The position numbers were made by a program, and so were the translations under genes. Positions 17,724 through 25,548 of a DNA stretch of 64,000 nucleotides are shown here, one piece after another. This DNA comes from Rhodospirillaceae bacterium (GTDB lineage Bacteria; Pseudomonadota; Alphaproteobacteria; TMED109): positions 38,318 to 102,317 of the forward strand of contig CACMQH010000002.1 of assembly GCA_902615805.1 (NCBI GenBank). Direction: 5' to 3'. Under the pieces are notes generated by a model, which saw only the letters and a program-made list of their open reading frames with translations, was not told the origin of the DNA and made no database searches. The number at the start of each line of letters is the position of its first letter. Position 1 is the stretch's first letter.

Positions 17724-18346
17724 TGAAAAGAACTAACAGTCAGAATATTTGGTTAAAAAGACAAAAAAAAGATGTTTTTGTAAAGCTATCTAAAGCTAAA
17801 GGTTATAGATCTAGAGCAGCCTTTAAACTAATAGAGATAAACAAAAAATTTAAAATTATAAATCAAAATAGTAAGGTAGTTGATTTAGGTGCAAGCCCAG
17901 GTGGGTGGACACAGGTTGTAGCAGAGCTACAAAACAAAAAAAATCAAATAATAGCTATAGATAAAAAACAAATGGAGCCAATTGAAAGTTGTAAATTTAT
18001 ATATGATGATATATCAAATTTTCTAAAATATAATGAAACTTTAGAAAGAAATTATTTTGATGTAATTCTTTCTGATATGGCTGCTAATTCTTCTGGGCAT
18101 AGGTTTACAGATCAGGCTAATGCAGAAAAAATTTATTATCTTGCTCAAAATTTTGCATTAAAATATTTAACAAAAAATGGAAGCTTCGTTTGCAAATTTT
18201 TTAGAAATTCCTTAGAAAAAACTATTTTACAAAATATAAAGCAAAGATTTAGTCTTGTGAAAATTTATAAACCAAATTCAAGTAGAAAAGACTCCAAAGA
18301 GATTTATTTAATAGCAATTGGTTTTAATAATTTACATAAGGATTAA
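17723..18346 (+). CDS. rlmE: 23S rRNA U2552 2'-O-methyltransferase RlmE (FtsJ/RrmJ)
   Basis: A SAM-dependent enzyme that methylates U2552 in the A-loop of 23S rRNA. Its 207 residues contain KAKGYRSRAAFKLIEI, the SAM motif VVDLGASPGGWTQV, the catalytic-region SDMAANSSGH and KNGSFVCKFFR with the catalytic lysine. The start is GTG 17723, whose first base is also the last base of the maf stop (TAGTG). It probably forms one transcript with infA and maf. Confidence 0.94.
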   Translation: MKRTNSQNIWLKRQKKDVFVKLSKAKGYRSRAAFKLIEINKKFKIINQNSKVVDLGASPGGWTQVVAELQNKKNQIIAIDKKQMEPIESCKFIYDDISNFLKYNETLERNYFDVILSDMAANSSGHRFTDQANAEKIYYLAQNFALKYLTKNGSFVCKFFRNSLEKTILQNIKQRFSLVKIYKPNSSRKDSKEIYLIAIGFNNLHKD

Positions 18347-18376
18347 ATGCTATTAACATAATTTTTAGGAGACTAC

Positions 18377-19840
18377 ATGAAATTAGACGAAGCCTTAACT
18401 TTTGATGATGTTTTAATAAGACCAGGATACTCTTCAATTTTACCAAGAGATGTTAGTACCAATACTTATTTCTCTAGAGAAATAAAAATTAATATTCCGC
18501 TTGTTTCTGCAGCTATGGATACCGTAACTGAAGCTAAAATGGCTATAGCTATAGCACAGGGAGGAGGAATAGGAGTTATTCATAAGAATAATTCTATAGA
18601 TCAACAAATAGCAGAAATAGTAAAGGTTAAAAAATATGAATCGGGAATGGTTGTTGACCCAATTACTATAAGAGATGATTTGTCTCTTAAAAACTTAATT
18701 TCTTTAAAAGAAAAATTTAATATATCAGGTTTTCCAGTTGTTAATAAAAACAATAAGGTAGTAGGAATTATTACTAATAGGGATGTAAGGTTTGCTCAAA
18801 ATATGTCACAACCAATTAGTGAATTAATGACAAAAAAAAATTTAATTACAGCTGAAGCAGGTATTAGTAGAAAAAAGGCTTTAGATATTTTACATAGTAA
18901 TAAAATAGAGAAACTAATAGTTATTGACAAAGGTAAAAGATGTGTGGGATTAATTACTGTTACAGACATAAAAAAATCAAAAAAATACCCTTTAGCTACG
19001 AAGGACCATATAGGAAGGCTAAGAGTGGCTGCTGCAATTGGAGTAGGGGAAGATGGATTAAATAGAGCCGAGTCTATCTTTAAAGCTGGAGCAGATGCAA
19101 TAGTTTTAGATACTGCCCATGCGCATTCTAAAAGAGTAATAGATACAATTAGAGCTATTAGAAAAATAGTTAAAAATAATATTCAAGTAATAGCAGGAAA
19201 TATCGCTACTAAAGAAGCTGCAAAAATGTTGCTAAAGGAAAAAGTTGACGCTATCAAAATAGGAATAGGCCCAGGATCTATATGCACTACCAGAATAATA
19301 GCAGGAGTAGGTGTTCCCCAATTTAGTGCTATTACAGAAATATATGAAGCTACAAAAAAGTCAAAAATTCCGCTTATAGCTGATGGGGGTATAAGATATT
19401 CTGGAGATGTTGCAAAAGCTATAGGAGCAGGAGCTGATTGCGTTATGATTGGATCACTTTTAGCAGGCACACAAGAGTCCCCAGGAGAAGTTTTTTTATT
19501 TCAAGGTAGATCTTATAAATCTTATAGAGGTATGGGGTCTTTAGCAGCTATGGAAAAAGGTTCCTCAGATAGATATTTTCAACAGGATGTACAAGACAAG
19601 TTAAAGTTTGTACCTGAAGGCGTAGAGGGAAGAGTTCCATTTAAAGGAGCTAGCTCAGAAGTTATTTTTCAATTAGTTGGAGGGTTAAGAGCAGCAATGG
19701 GATACACAGGTAATTTAAATATAAATAAAATGAAAAGCAATTGTAAATTTCAAAAAATTACTACGGCTGGTGTTAAAGAAAGTCATATTCATGATATTGC
19801 AGTTACAAAAGAAGCGCCAAATTATAAAACTGAACGATAG
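18377..19840 (+). CDS. guaB: Inosine-5'-monophosphate dehydrogenase
   Basis: Oxidises IMP to XMP, the entry to guanine nucleotides. The 487-residue protein has the barrel opening LTFDDVLIRPGYSSILPR, two CBS domains inserted at about residues 95-205, the catalytic loop GIGPGSICTTR (Cys303) and the flap region GMGSLAAMEKGSSDRYF. A good ribosome site (TTAGGAGA) precedes ATG 18377. With rsmB between, it is in series with guaA, which completes the pathway; this order is common in alphaproteobacteria. Confidence 0.97.
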   Translation: MKLDEALTFDDVLIRPGYSSILPRDVSTNTYFSREIKINIPLVSAAMDTVTEAKMAIAIAQGGGIGVIHKNNSIDQQIAEIVKVKKYESGMVVDPITIRDDLSLKNLISLKEKFNISGFPVVNKNNKVVGIITNRDVRFAQNMSQPISELMTKKNLITAEAGISRKKALDILHSNKIEKLIVIDKGKRCVGLITVTDIKKSKKYPLATKDHIGRLRVAAAIGVGEDGLNRAESIFKAGADAIVLDTAHAHSKRVIDTIRAIRKIVKNNIQVIAGNIATKEAAKMLLKEKVDAIKIGIGPGSICTTRIIAGVGVPQFSAITEIYEATKKSKIPLIADGGIRYSGDVAKAIGAGADCVMIGSLLAGTQESPGEVFLFQGRSYKSYRGMGSLAAMEKGSSDRYFQQDVQDKLKFVPEGVEGRVPFKGASSEVIFQLVGGLRAAMGYTGNLNINKMKSNCKFQKITTAGVKESHIHDIAVTKEAPNYKTER

Positions 19841-19842
19841 TA

Positions 19843-21093
19843 ATGAAAGTAGGTGCCGTTCTTGTTGCTTCTATTTTATTAGTAGAAGACATAATAATTA
19901 AAAAAATCCAAGCTAAAAAAACCTTAAAAAACTTTATAAGAAGTAATAAATATATTGGATCAAAAGATAGAAAGCTACTATACGAAATTACCTTTAATAT
20001 GTTAAAAAAATACTTTGGTTTACTTTATATTTGTAAAATTTATGATATAAATTGTTCGGTAAGAAACCTAGCTCTTTTTAATTTTTGTAATAAATTTAAA
20101 CATCATAATTTAGAAGATTTATATCAGGGTAAATATTCCTTAAAAAAAAAAGATGGGGATTTTTATATTTTTAATAAAGCTATTAATTTTAGAGGAGAAG
20201 TAAAACCTATGCTCCCTAGTTGGTTGGAAAAAAAAATCTTAATTAATACAGAAACAGAAAAATTTTTTTTTTATAACTCTATATTATCAGAGCCCAGATT
20301 TGATATCGCAATAAACCTTATGAAATACTCTAGAGAGGAAGTAAAAAATAAATTAAAAAAATATAATATAATATGTAGTTATACAAAAAACTCTACTGTA
20401 GGTATTACTGTTAATAATAGGATTCCAAAAAATACTTTAAAGAAAATTAAAAGTGATATGTTTGAAGTTCAAGATGAAGGGTCACAACTAATGACACTTT
20501 TAATTGGAGTACAGACAAATATGAAAATTTTAGATATGTGTGCTGGGAAAGGAACAAAAACTATATTAATGAGTAACTTATTAAAAAGTGAAGGCTTTAT
20601 AACAGCTTTTGATAAAATAAAAGAAAGGTTAGGTGTTTTAAAAAATAGAGTTAAAGAATTAAAGTTGAAAAATATTAATTTTGATTTTGATTTTAAAAAC
20701 CAAGGTCAGTTTGATTTAGTTTTGTGTGATGTGCCATGTAGTGGTATAGGCACCTGGAGAAGAAGGCCTGAAAATATTATATGGTTAAAAAATGAAGAAT
20801 TAGAAAAATTAAAATTAGTACAGAATAATATTTTACTTAATGCTGCCAAGCTTTGCAAAGCTGGTGGAAAAATTGTTTATATAACTTGCTCTTTGCTCTA
20901 TGATGAAAATGAATTTCAGATAAAAAGCTTTTTAAATAATTTCAAAAACTTTGATGTTATAAATTTTAGAGAAGATATACAAAAGTATTTAAAAAAAGAA
21001 ATATTTAAATACAATAAATATGGTTTAACTCTAACCCCTGATGTTTTGAATACAGACGGATATTTTATTAGTATGTTAAAAAAAACAGCATAA
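19843..21093 (+). CDS. rsmB: RsmB-type RNA m5C methyltransferase
   Basis: A 416-residue protein with an N-terminal NusB-like helical region (about 1-75) and a C-terminal methyltransferase domain. The SAM motif is DMCAGKGTKT. The two cysteines of m5C RNA methyltransferases are at DVPCSGIGTWRRRPE (Cys299) and VYITCSLL (Cys349, the nucleophile). RsmB methylates C967 of 16S rRNA; the position between guaB and guaA matches the usual alphaproteobacterial arrangement. The N-terminal domain is more divergent than the catalytic one, so the exact target is inferred. Confidence 0.85.
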   Translation: MKVGAVLVASILLVEDIIIKKIQAKKTLKNFIRSNKYIGSKDRKLLYEITFNMLKKYFGLLYICKIYDINCSVRNLALFNFCNKFKHHNLEDLYQGKYSLKKKDGDFYIFNKAINFRGEVKPMLPSWLEKKILINTETEKFFFYNSILSEPRFDIAINLMKYSREEVKNKLKKYNIICSYTKNSTVGITVNNRIPKNTLKKIKSDMFEVQDEGSQLMTLLIGVQTNMKILDMCAGKGTKTILMSNLLKSEGFITAFDKIKERLGVLKNRVKELKLKNINFDFDFKNQGQFDLVLCDVPCSGIGTWRRRPENIIWLKNEELEKLKLVQNNILLNAAKLCKAGGKIVYITCSLLYDENEFQIKSFLNNFKNFDVINFREDIQKYLKKEIFKYNKYGLTLTPDVLNTDGYFISMLKKTA

Positions 21094-21140
21094 AAATGAT
21101 TATTTATATTTAATAAAATTAATTAATGATATAAAGATTT

Positions 21141-22703
21141 ATGATTAACAATAATAAAAAATATGTTCCTGTTTTGGTTGTAGACTTTGGTAGTCAGACT
21201 ACCCAACTAATACTTAGAAGAATTAGAGAAATAGGTATTTATTGTGAAGTTATATCTTACCAACAGATTATGGATAAAATAAAAGAACTAAAGCCAAAGG
21301 CGATTATTTTTTCAGGGGGACCATCTTCAGCATTTCACAGATTTTCTCCAAAAGTTGATAAAGAAGTTTTTGACATTAAAATACCAATATTAGGGATTTG
21401 CTATGGAATGCAAATAATTTGTGAACAACTAAATGGTAAAGTTAACAAAACACATAAGAGAGAATTTGGAAAAGCTTATATAAGAGCATTAAAAAAAAGT
21501 ACTTTATTTAAAGATAATATTAAATTAAATAGTAAGACACAAGTTTGGATGAGCCATGGAGATGAAGTGGTAAAGGTTCCAACAGGATTCGAAATTATAG
21601 CAAGGTCAGATAATAATATTGCCGCTATTTCAAATAAAAAGAAAAAAATTTATGGGTTACAGTTTCACCCTGAAGTAATACATACCTTAAAAGGCAAACA
21701 ATTAATTAGAAACTTTGTTTTACATATCGCAAAAATTAAGCAGGAATGGAAAATTAATGATTTTTTAGAAGAGCAAGTAAGCTTAATTAAAAATAAAGTT
21801 GGAAAAAATAAAGTTATTTGTGGTTTGTCAGGAGGTGTCGATTCTTCAGTTGTTGCTGCACTGATTAATAAAGCAATAGGAAATCAATTAACGTGTATTT
21901 TTGTTGATCATGGGCTTTTAAGAAAATATGAAGAAAAAGAAGTAATATATAATTTTAAAAAATATACAAATGCCAAAATAATTTACGTTAATGCAAAAAA
22001 TTTATTTATGCAGAAATTAAAAGGAATTAAAGATCCAGAAAGAAAAAGAAAGGTAATTGGAAGAGAGTTCATAAAAATATTTGAAATAGAAGCAAAGAAA
22101 ATAAAAGATGCAAAATTTTTAGCACAAGGAACCCTTTATCCTGACGTTATAGAATCAAAAATAATTCAGGGATCAAAGTTAAAAGTTATAAAATCTCATC
22201 ATAATGTAGGAGGATTACCTAAAAGGCTAAACCTAGAATTAATTGAGCCTTTAAGAGAGCTTTTTAAAGATGAGGTTAGAAGTTTAGGAAAAGAGTTAAA
22301 TTTACCTGATAATATTATTCAAAGACACCCATTTCCTGGGCCTGGACTGGCAATAAGAATACCAGGAGAAATAACAGCTAATAAAATTAGAATCTTACAA
22401 AATGCAGATTATATCTATATTAATGAGCTAAAAAAATACAAACTTTATAATAAAATCTGGCAGGCATTTTGTGTATTATTGCCTATTAGAAGTGTAGGAG
22501 TAATGGGAGATAGTCGCTCTTATGAACTAACTTTATCTATAAGAGCAATTACTTCAAAGGATGGAATGACAGCTGAAGTTTTTTATTTCAAAGAAGACTT
22601 TATACAAAATCTTGCGGGAAAAATAATAGGCCAAGTTAAAGGAATAAATAGAGTTCTATACGATATAACCTCCAAGCCTCCAGCAACTATCGAGTGGGAG
22701 TAG
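21141..22703 (+). CDS. guaA: GMP synthase (glutamine-hydrolysing)
   Basis: Converts XMP to GMP. The 520 residues contain the glutamine amidotransferase domain (GGPSSAF, nucleophile Cys87 in GICYGMQ, FHPEV), the ATP-pyrophosphatase domain (CGLSGGVDSSVVAALI) and the C-terminal dimerisation domain (HPFPGPGLAIRI, ending KPPATIEWE). The last four codons, GAG TGG GAG TAG, are the core of a sequence repeated at 24115 and 25393, and the gene's 3' end appears to serve as an integration site. The coding sequence itself is intact. Confidence 0.98.
   Translation: MINNNKKYVPVLVVDFGSQTTQLILRRIREIGIYCEVISYQQIMDKIKELKPKAIIFSGGPSSAFHRFSPKVDKEVFDIKIPILGICYGMQIICEQLNGKVNKTHKREFGKAYIRALKKSTLFKDNIKLNSKTQVWMSHGDEVVKVPTGFEIIARSDNNIAAISNKKKKIYGLQFHPEVIHTLKGKQLIRNFVLHIAKIKQEWKINDFLEEQVSLIKNKVGKNKVICGLSGGVDSSVVAALINKAIGNQLTCIFVDHGLLRKYEEKEVIYNFKKYTNAKIIYVNAKNLFMQKLKGIKDPERKRKVIGREFIKIFEIEAKKIKDAKFLAQGTLYPDVIESKIIQGSKLKVIKSHHNVGGLPKRLNLELIEPLRELFKDEVRSLGKELNLPDNIIQRHPFPGPGLAIRIPGEITANKIRILQNADYIYINELKKYKLYNKIWQAFCVLLPIRSVGVMGDSRSYELTLSIRAITSKDGMTAEVFYFKEDFIQNLAGKIIGQVKGINRVLYDITSKPPATIEWE
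22692..22703 (+). repeat. Putative attachment core, copy 1 (3' end of guaA)
   Basis: GAGTGGGAGTAG, the last four codons of guaA. The same 12 bases recur at 24115-24126 and 25393-25404 in the same orientation. The 17-base stretch 22687-22703 matches 24110-24126 at 16 positions. The 3' end of guaA is a known insertion site for genomic islands that use tyrosine integrases. Confidence 0.75.
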
Positions 22704-22753
22704 TCCCAAATTTTTAAACCTTTAGTGAGTATGGGTTTTAGGAAAAAACTAAC

Positions 22754-22813
22754 ATTCAAAGTAGGTTCAAAAAAGTTAGTTTTCTGATGTTTTGAAGTCC
22801 TTAGATTCAAAGT
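22754..22813 (+). repeat. Two copies of ATTCAAAGT, possible integrase arm sites
   Basis: ATTCAAAGT occurs at 22754-22762 and 22805-22813, in each case with a TTCA close downstream. Further exact copies are at 24049-24057 (followed by CTCAAAG) and 26775-26783. Short direct repeats flanking a core are typical of arm-type binding sites of tyrosine integrases, but the assignment is inference. Confidence 0.35.
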
Positions 22814-22860
22814 TAGATTCATAGAATTGACCCTATTGCTTCTCATAAGTATAAAATTCT

Positions 22861-22928
22861 GCTCTATTATTTTGAGCAGGGGAATCATAATTCTAAGGTC
22901 GCAAGTTCAAATCTTGCCACCGCCACCA
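22861..22928 (+). pseudogene. Decayed tRNA-Met(CAU)-like sequence lacking the 5' acceptor strand
   Basis: A D-stem GCTC/GAGC (22861-22864 and 22874-22877), an anticodon loop ATCATAA with CAT at 22886-22888, and a perfect T-arm GCAAG-TTCAAAT-CTTGC (22901-22917) are followed by CACCGCC-A-CCA. The anticodon stem has two G-T pairs and one mismatch. The 5' strand that should pair with CACCGCC is absent; the upstream bases are A/T only. It is therefore not a functional tRNA as it stands, but a tRNA remnant or an attachment site copied from a tRNA 3' end. Confidence 0.6.
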
Positions 22929-23115
22929 CAAACCCACAGTCATTAGAGATTACAGGGTTTCCAAAAATCTAAAAAACAAAATACTTTTTTTTACCCTTTT
23001 TTACTCTAAAAAATCGGTGCTAAATATAAGGACGTTATTTAATTAAAAACATTATTGATAGGTCATATTTTGGTAATAAATAGTTGATAGAACCTGGTTT
23101 TAAATTTATAAAATA

Positions 23116-23883
23116 TTGCTTTTTAAAAATATGATAATTTATACAGTAAATACTAACCAATATGATATTATGTCAGATAAACATTTTTTTCATAAAAATG
23201 TTAAATACGTATGTTTTTATTCAGGAGAAATTAATAAAGTAGGCAAATGGGAATATATTAAAATAAATAGGAATAAAAATAGTCTTGTTCAATCTAGACA
23301 ATATAAAATCAACTACTTTAAATTTTTTCCTAATGAAAAAACAGTTTACATAGACAGCAATAGGTTGATGAAAAAAAATTTTGTTGATAAGTGTATGCAA
23401 ATATTTGACAATTCAGATTTTGCAGTTTTAAAACATCCTTCACGTAAGTCATTCTTAGATGAATTAATAGATTGGTATTTGATTTCAGTAATCAAACAAA
23501 AGGATTTTAAAAAAATTATAAAACTATTTGAAAAATATAATTATGATTATAATACTCATCTATGTCCTCACTTGTATTGTATATGGAGAAGAGATAATAC
23601 CTTAAATAGGAATTTTTCAAAACAATGGTGGAAAAATTATAATATTTTTAAATTAAGAGATCAGTTATTGTTTTCCTTAACTCTTCAACAAAATTTATAT
23701 ACTCCTTTAATTATTAACAAAGATAATTTTACAAATAAACTGAATCACTTTAAGACTTATCAAAAAAATAAAAAAAAGGTAAAAAATATTTTTAAAATAG
23801 TTACAAATGTAAGAAATCTTACTCAAAAAAATTTAAGTTTTTCCTTAGATACTTTAAAGTGGAGAAAAATTGAAAGTAATTGA
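23116..23883 (+). CDS. DUF616 / TOD1-MUCI70 glycosyltransferase-like protein
   Basis: A 255-residue protein without signal or membrane segments. The segment around residues 70-115 (YKINYFKFFPNEKTVYIDSNRLMKKNF, then DFAVLKHPSRKSFLDE) matches the DUF616 pattern, in which a nucleotide-sugar-binding-like Y-I-D-x-N is followed by KHPxR. Such proteins are thought to be glycosyltransferases of cell-surface glycans. Translation may begin at ATG 23116 or 23131; neither has a strong ribosome site. It is the only gene of the cassette between the first two copies of the guaA-end repeat, and is very Lys/Asn-rich. Confidence 0.6.
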   Translation: MLFKNMIIYTVNTNQYDIMSDKHFFHKNVKYVCFYSGEINKVGKWEYIKINRNKNSLVQSRQYKINYFKFFPNEKTVYIDSNRLMKKNFVDKCMQIFDNSDFAVLKHPSRKSFLDELIDWYLISVIKQKDFKKIIKLFEKYNYDYNTHLCPHLYCIWRRDNTLNRNFSKQWWKNYNIFKLRDQLLFSLTLQQNLYTPLIINKDNFTNKLNHFKTYQKNKKKVKNIFKIVTNVRNLTQKNLSFSLDTLKWRKIESN

Positions 23884-24114
23884 AAAATATTAATTGCTGG
23901 AAGAATGTAAATTATTTTTAGAAGAAAAAAGGTTTTAAAGTATAATACTAAAATCCACTGCTCAAGATTTGGAAACATAGACTAGAAAAGAAGTTAAAAG
24001 TTATATAAAATAATATTAAGTATTATTGAAAGTCAATTGTGGCGGGAGATTCAAAGTTGACTCAAAGTATTTTAAAATCCATAGTGAGTAAGACTTTCAG
24101 GACTTTAGACTATT

Positions 24115-24126
24115 GAGTGGGAGTAG
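24115..24126 (+). repeat. Putative attachment core, copy 2
   Basis: GAGTGGGAGTAG, identical to the end of guaA, preceded by CTATT where guaA has CTATC. It ends 1423 bp after the guaA stop and closes the DUF616 cassette. Confidence 0.75.
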
Positions 24127-24163
24127 AGAAAAAATTAATAAAAGTACTCTTAAAACAAAATGT

Positions 24164-24174
24164 GATAATCATTA
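24164..24174 (+). promoter_or_regulatory. Fur-like half site
   Basis: GATAATCATTA shares ATAATCATT with the stronger Fur-type palindrome 79 bp downstream and with the Fur consensus. It may be a second, weaker binding site, but alone in AT-rich DNA it would not be convincing. Confidence 0.35.
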
Positions 24175-24178
24175 AACA

Positions 24179-24202
24179 TAGCAACATTAATTAGTGTTGC
24201 TA
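24179..24202 (+). promoter_or_regulatory. Inverted repeat TAGCAACA / TGTTGCTA, possible operator
   Basis: A perfect 8-bp inverted repeat with an 8-base centre. The half TAGCAAC recurs at 24230-24236. The position between two Fur-like sites suggests an operator, or a hairpin in the 5' leader of the NTF2-like gene. The regulator cannot be named. Confidence 0.4.
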
Positions 24203-24241
24203 CGAAATACCTCGGGAGGAGACAAATTGTAGCAACTATAT

Positions 24242-24260
24242 GAGAATAATAATCATTCTC
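24242..24260 (+). promoter_or_regulatory. Fur box
   Basis: GAGAATAATAATCATTCTC matches the 19-bp Fur consensus GATAATGATAATCATTATC at 16 positions and is symmetric; the symmetry extends two bases each side (24240-24262). Fur represses iron-uptake genes when iron is plentiful. The site is about 100 bp upstream of the NTF2-like gene, so the two-gene cassette is probably iron-controlled. Confidence 0.6.
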
Positions 24261-24357
24261 ATAATAGTCAAGGGATATTTCTAATACTAATTAATTTAAA
24301 AAAGATATATATTAATATTAAAAGTTTTTAAATTTCAATTAGTTAAACTTAAGAAAA

Positions 24358-24849
24358 ATGTTTGAAAAAGTAACATATAAATTAACTCAGAGTGTTTGCA
24401 ATAATGATGGAGAAAGTCTTTCTAACCTTTTTGCAGATAATGGTGTGTATCATGACTATATATATGGTTCCTTTAAAGGAAAAAAAAATATAAAATTAAT
24501 GCTGAATAACTATTTTCACAGAGATGCAAAAAATTTTTTCTGGGAAATGAGTGATCATGTATTTAAAGAAGATATAGGATATGCTAAATATATGTTTGCA
24601 TTTACATCTAAAATTCCAGAATATTTAGGAAAAAAAGTAGTAGTGTCAGGAATTAGTTTCTTTAGGTTTAAATTTAACTCTATTGTTGAATATAGTGAGT
24701 CCGTTAATGGAGGATTAGCGATGGTGCAATTAGGTGTTAAACCGGAAAAAATGCAAAAAGTTTTCTTGAAATGGTTCAAACGTTCTTTAGAAGATGATTT
24801 TAATTTAAGAAACTTTTATAAAGGTAATAGTAATGGGGAAAATAAATGA
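24358..24849 (+). CDS. SnoaL/NTF2-like domain protein
   Basis: A 163-residue soluble protein with the cone-fold pattern of SnoaL-like domains: a helical start (LTQSVCNNDGESLSNLFADNGVYHDYI), a hinge GSFKGKKNIKLML and later strands with VVSGISFFRFKFNSIVEYSESVNGG. Members are small-molecule isomerases, hydrolases or binding proteins, so the activity cannot be stated. The stop overlaps the ATG of the exported-protein gene (ATGA). Both lie behind a Fur box and between two copies of the guaA-end repeat, so they form a self-contained two-gene cassette. Confidence 0.65.
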   Translation: MFEKVTYKLTQSVCNNDGESLSNLFADNGVYHDYIYGSFKGKKNIKLMLNNYFHRDAKNFFWEMSDHVFKEDIGYAKYMFAFTSKIPEYLGKKVVVSGISFFRFKFNSIVEYSESVNGGLAMVQLGVKPEKMQKVFLKWFKRSLEDDFNLRNFYKGNSNGENK

Positions 24850-25313
24850 AATTTTTTTTATTATTTTTTATGATTATTAATACAGTATCTGCTGGTCAAT
24901 TAATCAATGAATTTAATTTTAGTGCTTCTACTGACGGACTATATAAATTAAAAGATGGGAGAGTTTTTGAAGCATCAAGTTTAGACGGTCATCTAAAAAA
25001 TAATGTGGGCAGTTACGGAAAAATAAAATGTAATAGTTTAATTGAGACCAAGAGAAGTGAACTAATTTTTTTAAAAGTTATATGTGAGATTTCTCTGAAT
25101 GATGGGAATACAATTTGGTCAGTTTTAGAGAGAAGTAGTTCATCTTTTAAAGCAGGAGTTGGAGAGTCAACAGTTATTGATGCTACAGGAAAATATAGTA
25201 AGTTAATAGGAACTAAATGTATTTATGCAGTAACCAAATATAAAAACTCCAGTTTTGTAAAAGAACAATGTGAAATAAATGATAAAATTCTTAGTGAACT
25301 TAAAAATAAATAA
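24846..25313 (+). CDS. Exported protein of unknown function
   Basis: The 155-residue product has a clear signal peptide (MKFFLLFFMIINTVSAG, cleavage near residue 17). The mature part is beta-rich, with four cysteines and a late segment VIDATGKYSKLIGTKC that recalls the G-x-G-x-Y-x-x-x-x-G pattern of allene-oxide-cyclase-like barrels, though I would not assign that family. Translation is coupled to the NTF2-like gene by an ATGA overlap. A periplasmic or secreted product under a Fur box suggests a role in iron-limited cells. Confidence 0.55.
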   Translation: MKFFLLFFMIINTVSAGQLINEFNFSASTDGLYKLKDGRVFEASSLDGHLKNNVGSYGKIKCNSLIETKRSELIFLKVICEISLNDGNTIWSVLERSSSSFKAGVGESTVIDATGKYSKLIGTKCIYAVTKYKNSSFVKEQCEINDKILSELKNK

Positions 25314-25392
25314 TCTAGTTAAAATTTTCAGGTTACTTCCAAGTAAAGATGAAATTCACTTTCACAAAGGGTTTTAGAGAGCATGTTTAATA

Positions 25393-25404
25393 GAGTGGGA
25401 GTAG
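25393..25404 (+). repeat. Putative attachment core, copy 3
   Basis: GAGTGGGAGTAG again, exact over 12 bases, in the same orientation. The preceding bases (TTTAATA) differ from the other copies. It ends 1278 bp after copy 2 and closes the NTF2-like/exported-protein cassette. Confidence 0.72.
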
Positions 25405-25444
25405 TTCATAGATCATAAGTGCTTGATATAGGTGTTTGTTAGTT

Positions 25445-25490
25445 AGCAAGTAGTTAGATACTCAACCCTTTTTCTTTGCTATTACTTGCT
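25445..25490 (+). terminator. Possible hairpin with T-rich tail
   Basis: AGCAAGTA (25445-25452) and TACTTGCT (25483-25490) are exact inverted repeats separated by 30 bases and followed by TTTTC. The loop is long for an intrinsic terminator and the position is between copy 3 of the core repeat and the GNAT gene, so another structural role is possible. Confidence 0.3.
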
Positions 25491-25548
25491 TTTTCATTAA
25501 AATGTTAGATACAAATTTAGAAACTACAGCAAATATGGGAAAGAACAA

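Larger units (their letters stand above)
22704..23115 (+). other. Non-coding left part of the first guaA-anchored cassette
   Basis: These 412 bp hold no credible gene. They contain two copies of the 9-mer ATTCAAAGT (22754, 22805), each followed five to six bases later by TTCA. They also hold a decayed tRNA-Met-like sequence (22861-22928) and, after its CCA, an AAACCC...GGGTTT inverted repeat (about 22931-22961). This mix of tRNA 3' end, short direct repeats and no coding is what one expects of an integration junction. Confidence 0.6.
23884..24357 (+). other. Non-coding junction and control region between two cassettes
   Basis: These 474 bp contain no credible gene. The left half carries one ATTCAAAGT copy (24049) and the second guaA-end repeat (24115-24126). 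The right half is a control region for the following two genes: a Fur-like half site at 24164, an 8+8 bp inverted repeat at 24179-24202, a repeat of TAGCAAC at 24230, and a near-consensus Fur box at 24242-24260, about 100 bp upstream of the first start codon. Confidence 0.6.

Noticed and set aside
22583..22888. Reverse-strand 101-codon frame over the guaA end
   Set aside because: It runs antisense through guaA coding sequence and the tRNA-like region, and its product resembles no protein.
22861..22928. Functional tRNA-Met
   Set aside because: There is no 5' acceptor strand to pair with CACCGCC and the anticodon stem is mismatched.
24240..24284. 15-codon frame starting inside the Fur box, a possible leader peptide
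   Set aside because: The ATG is part of the palindrome and has no suitably spaced ribosome site; the palindrome is better explained as a regulator site.
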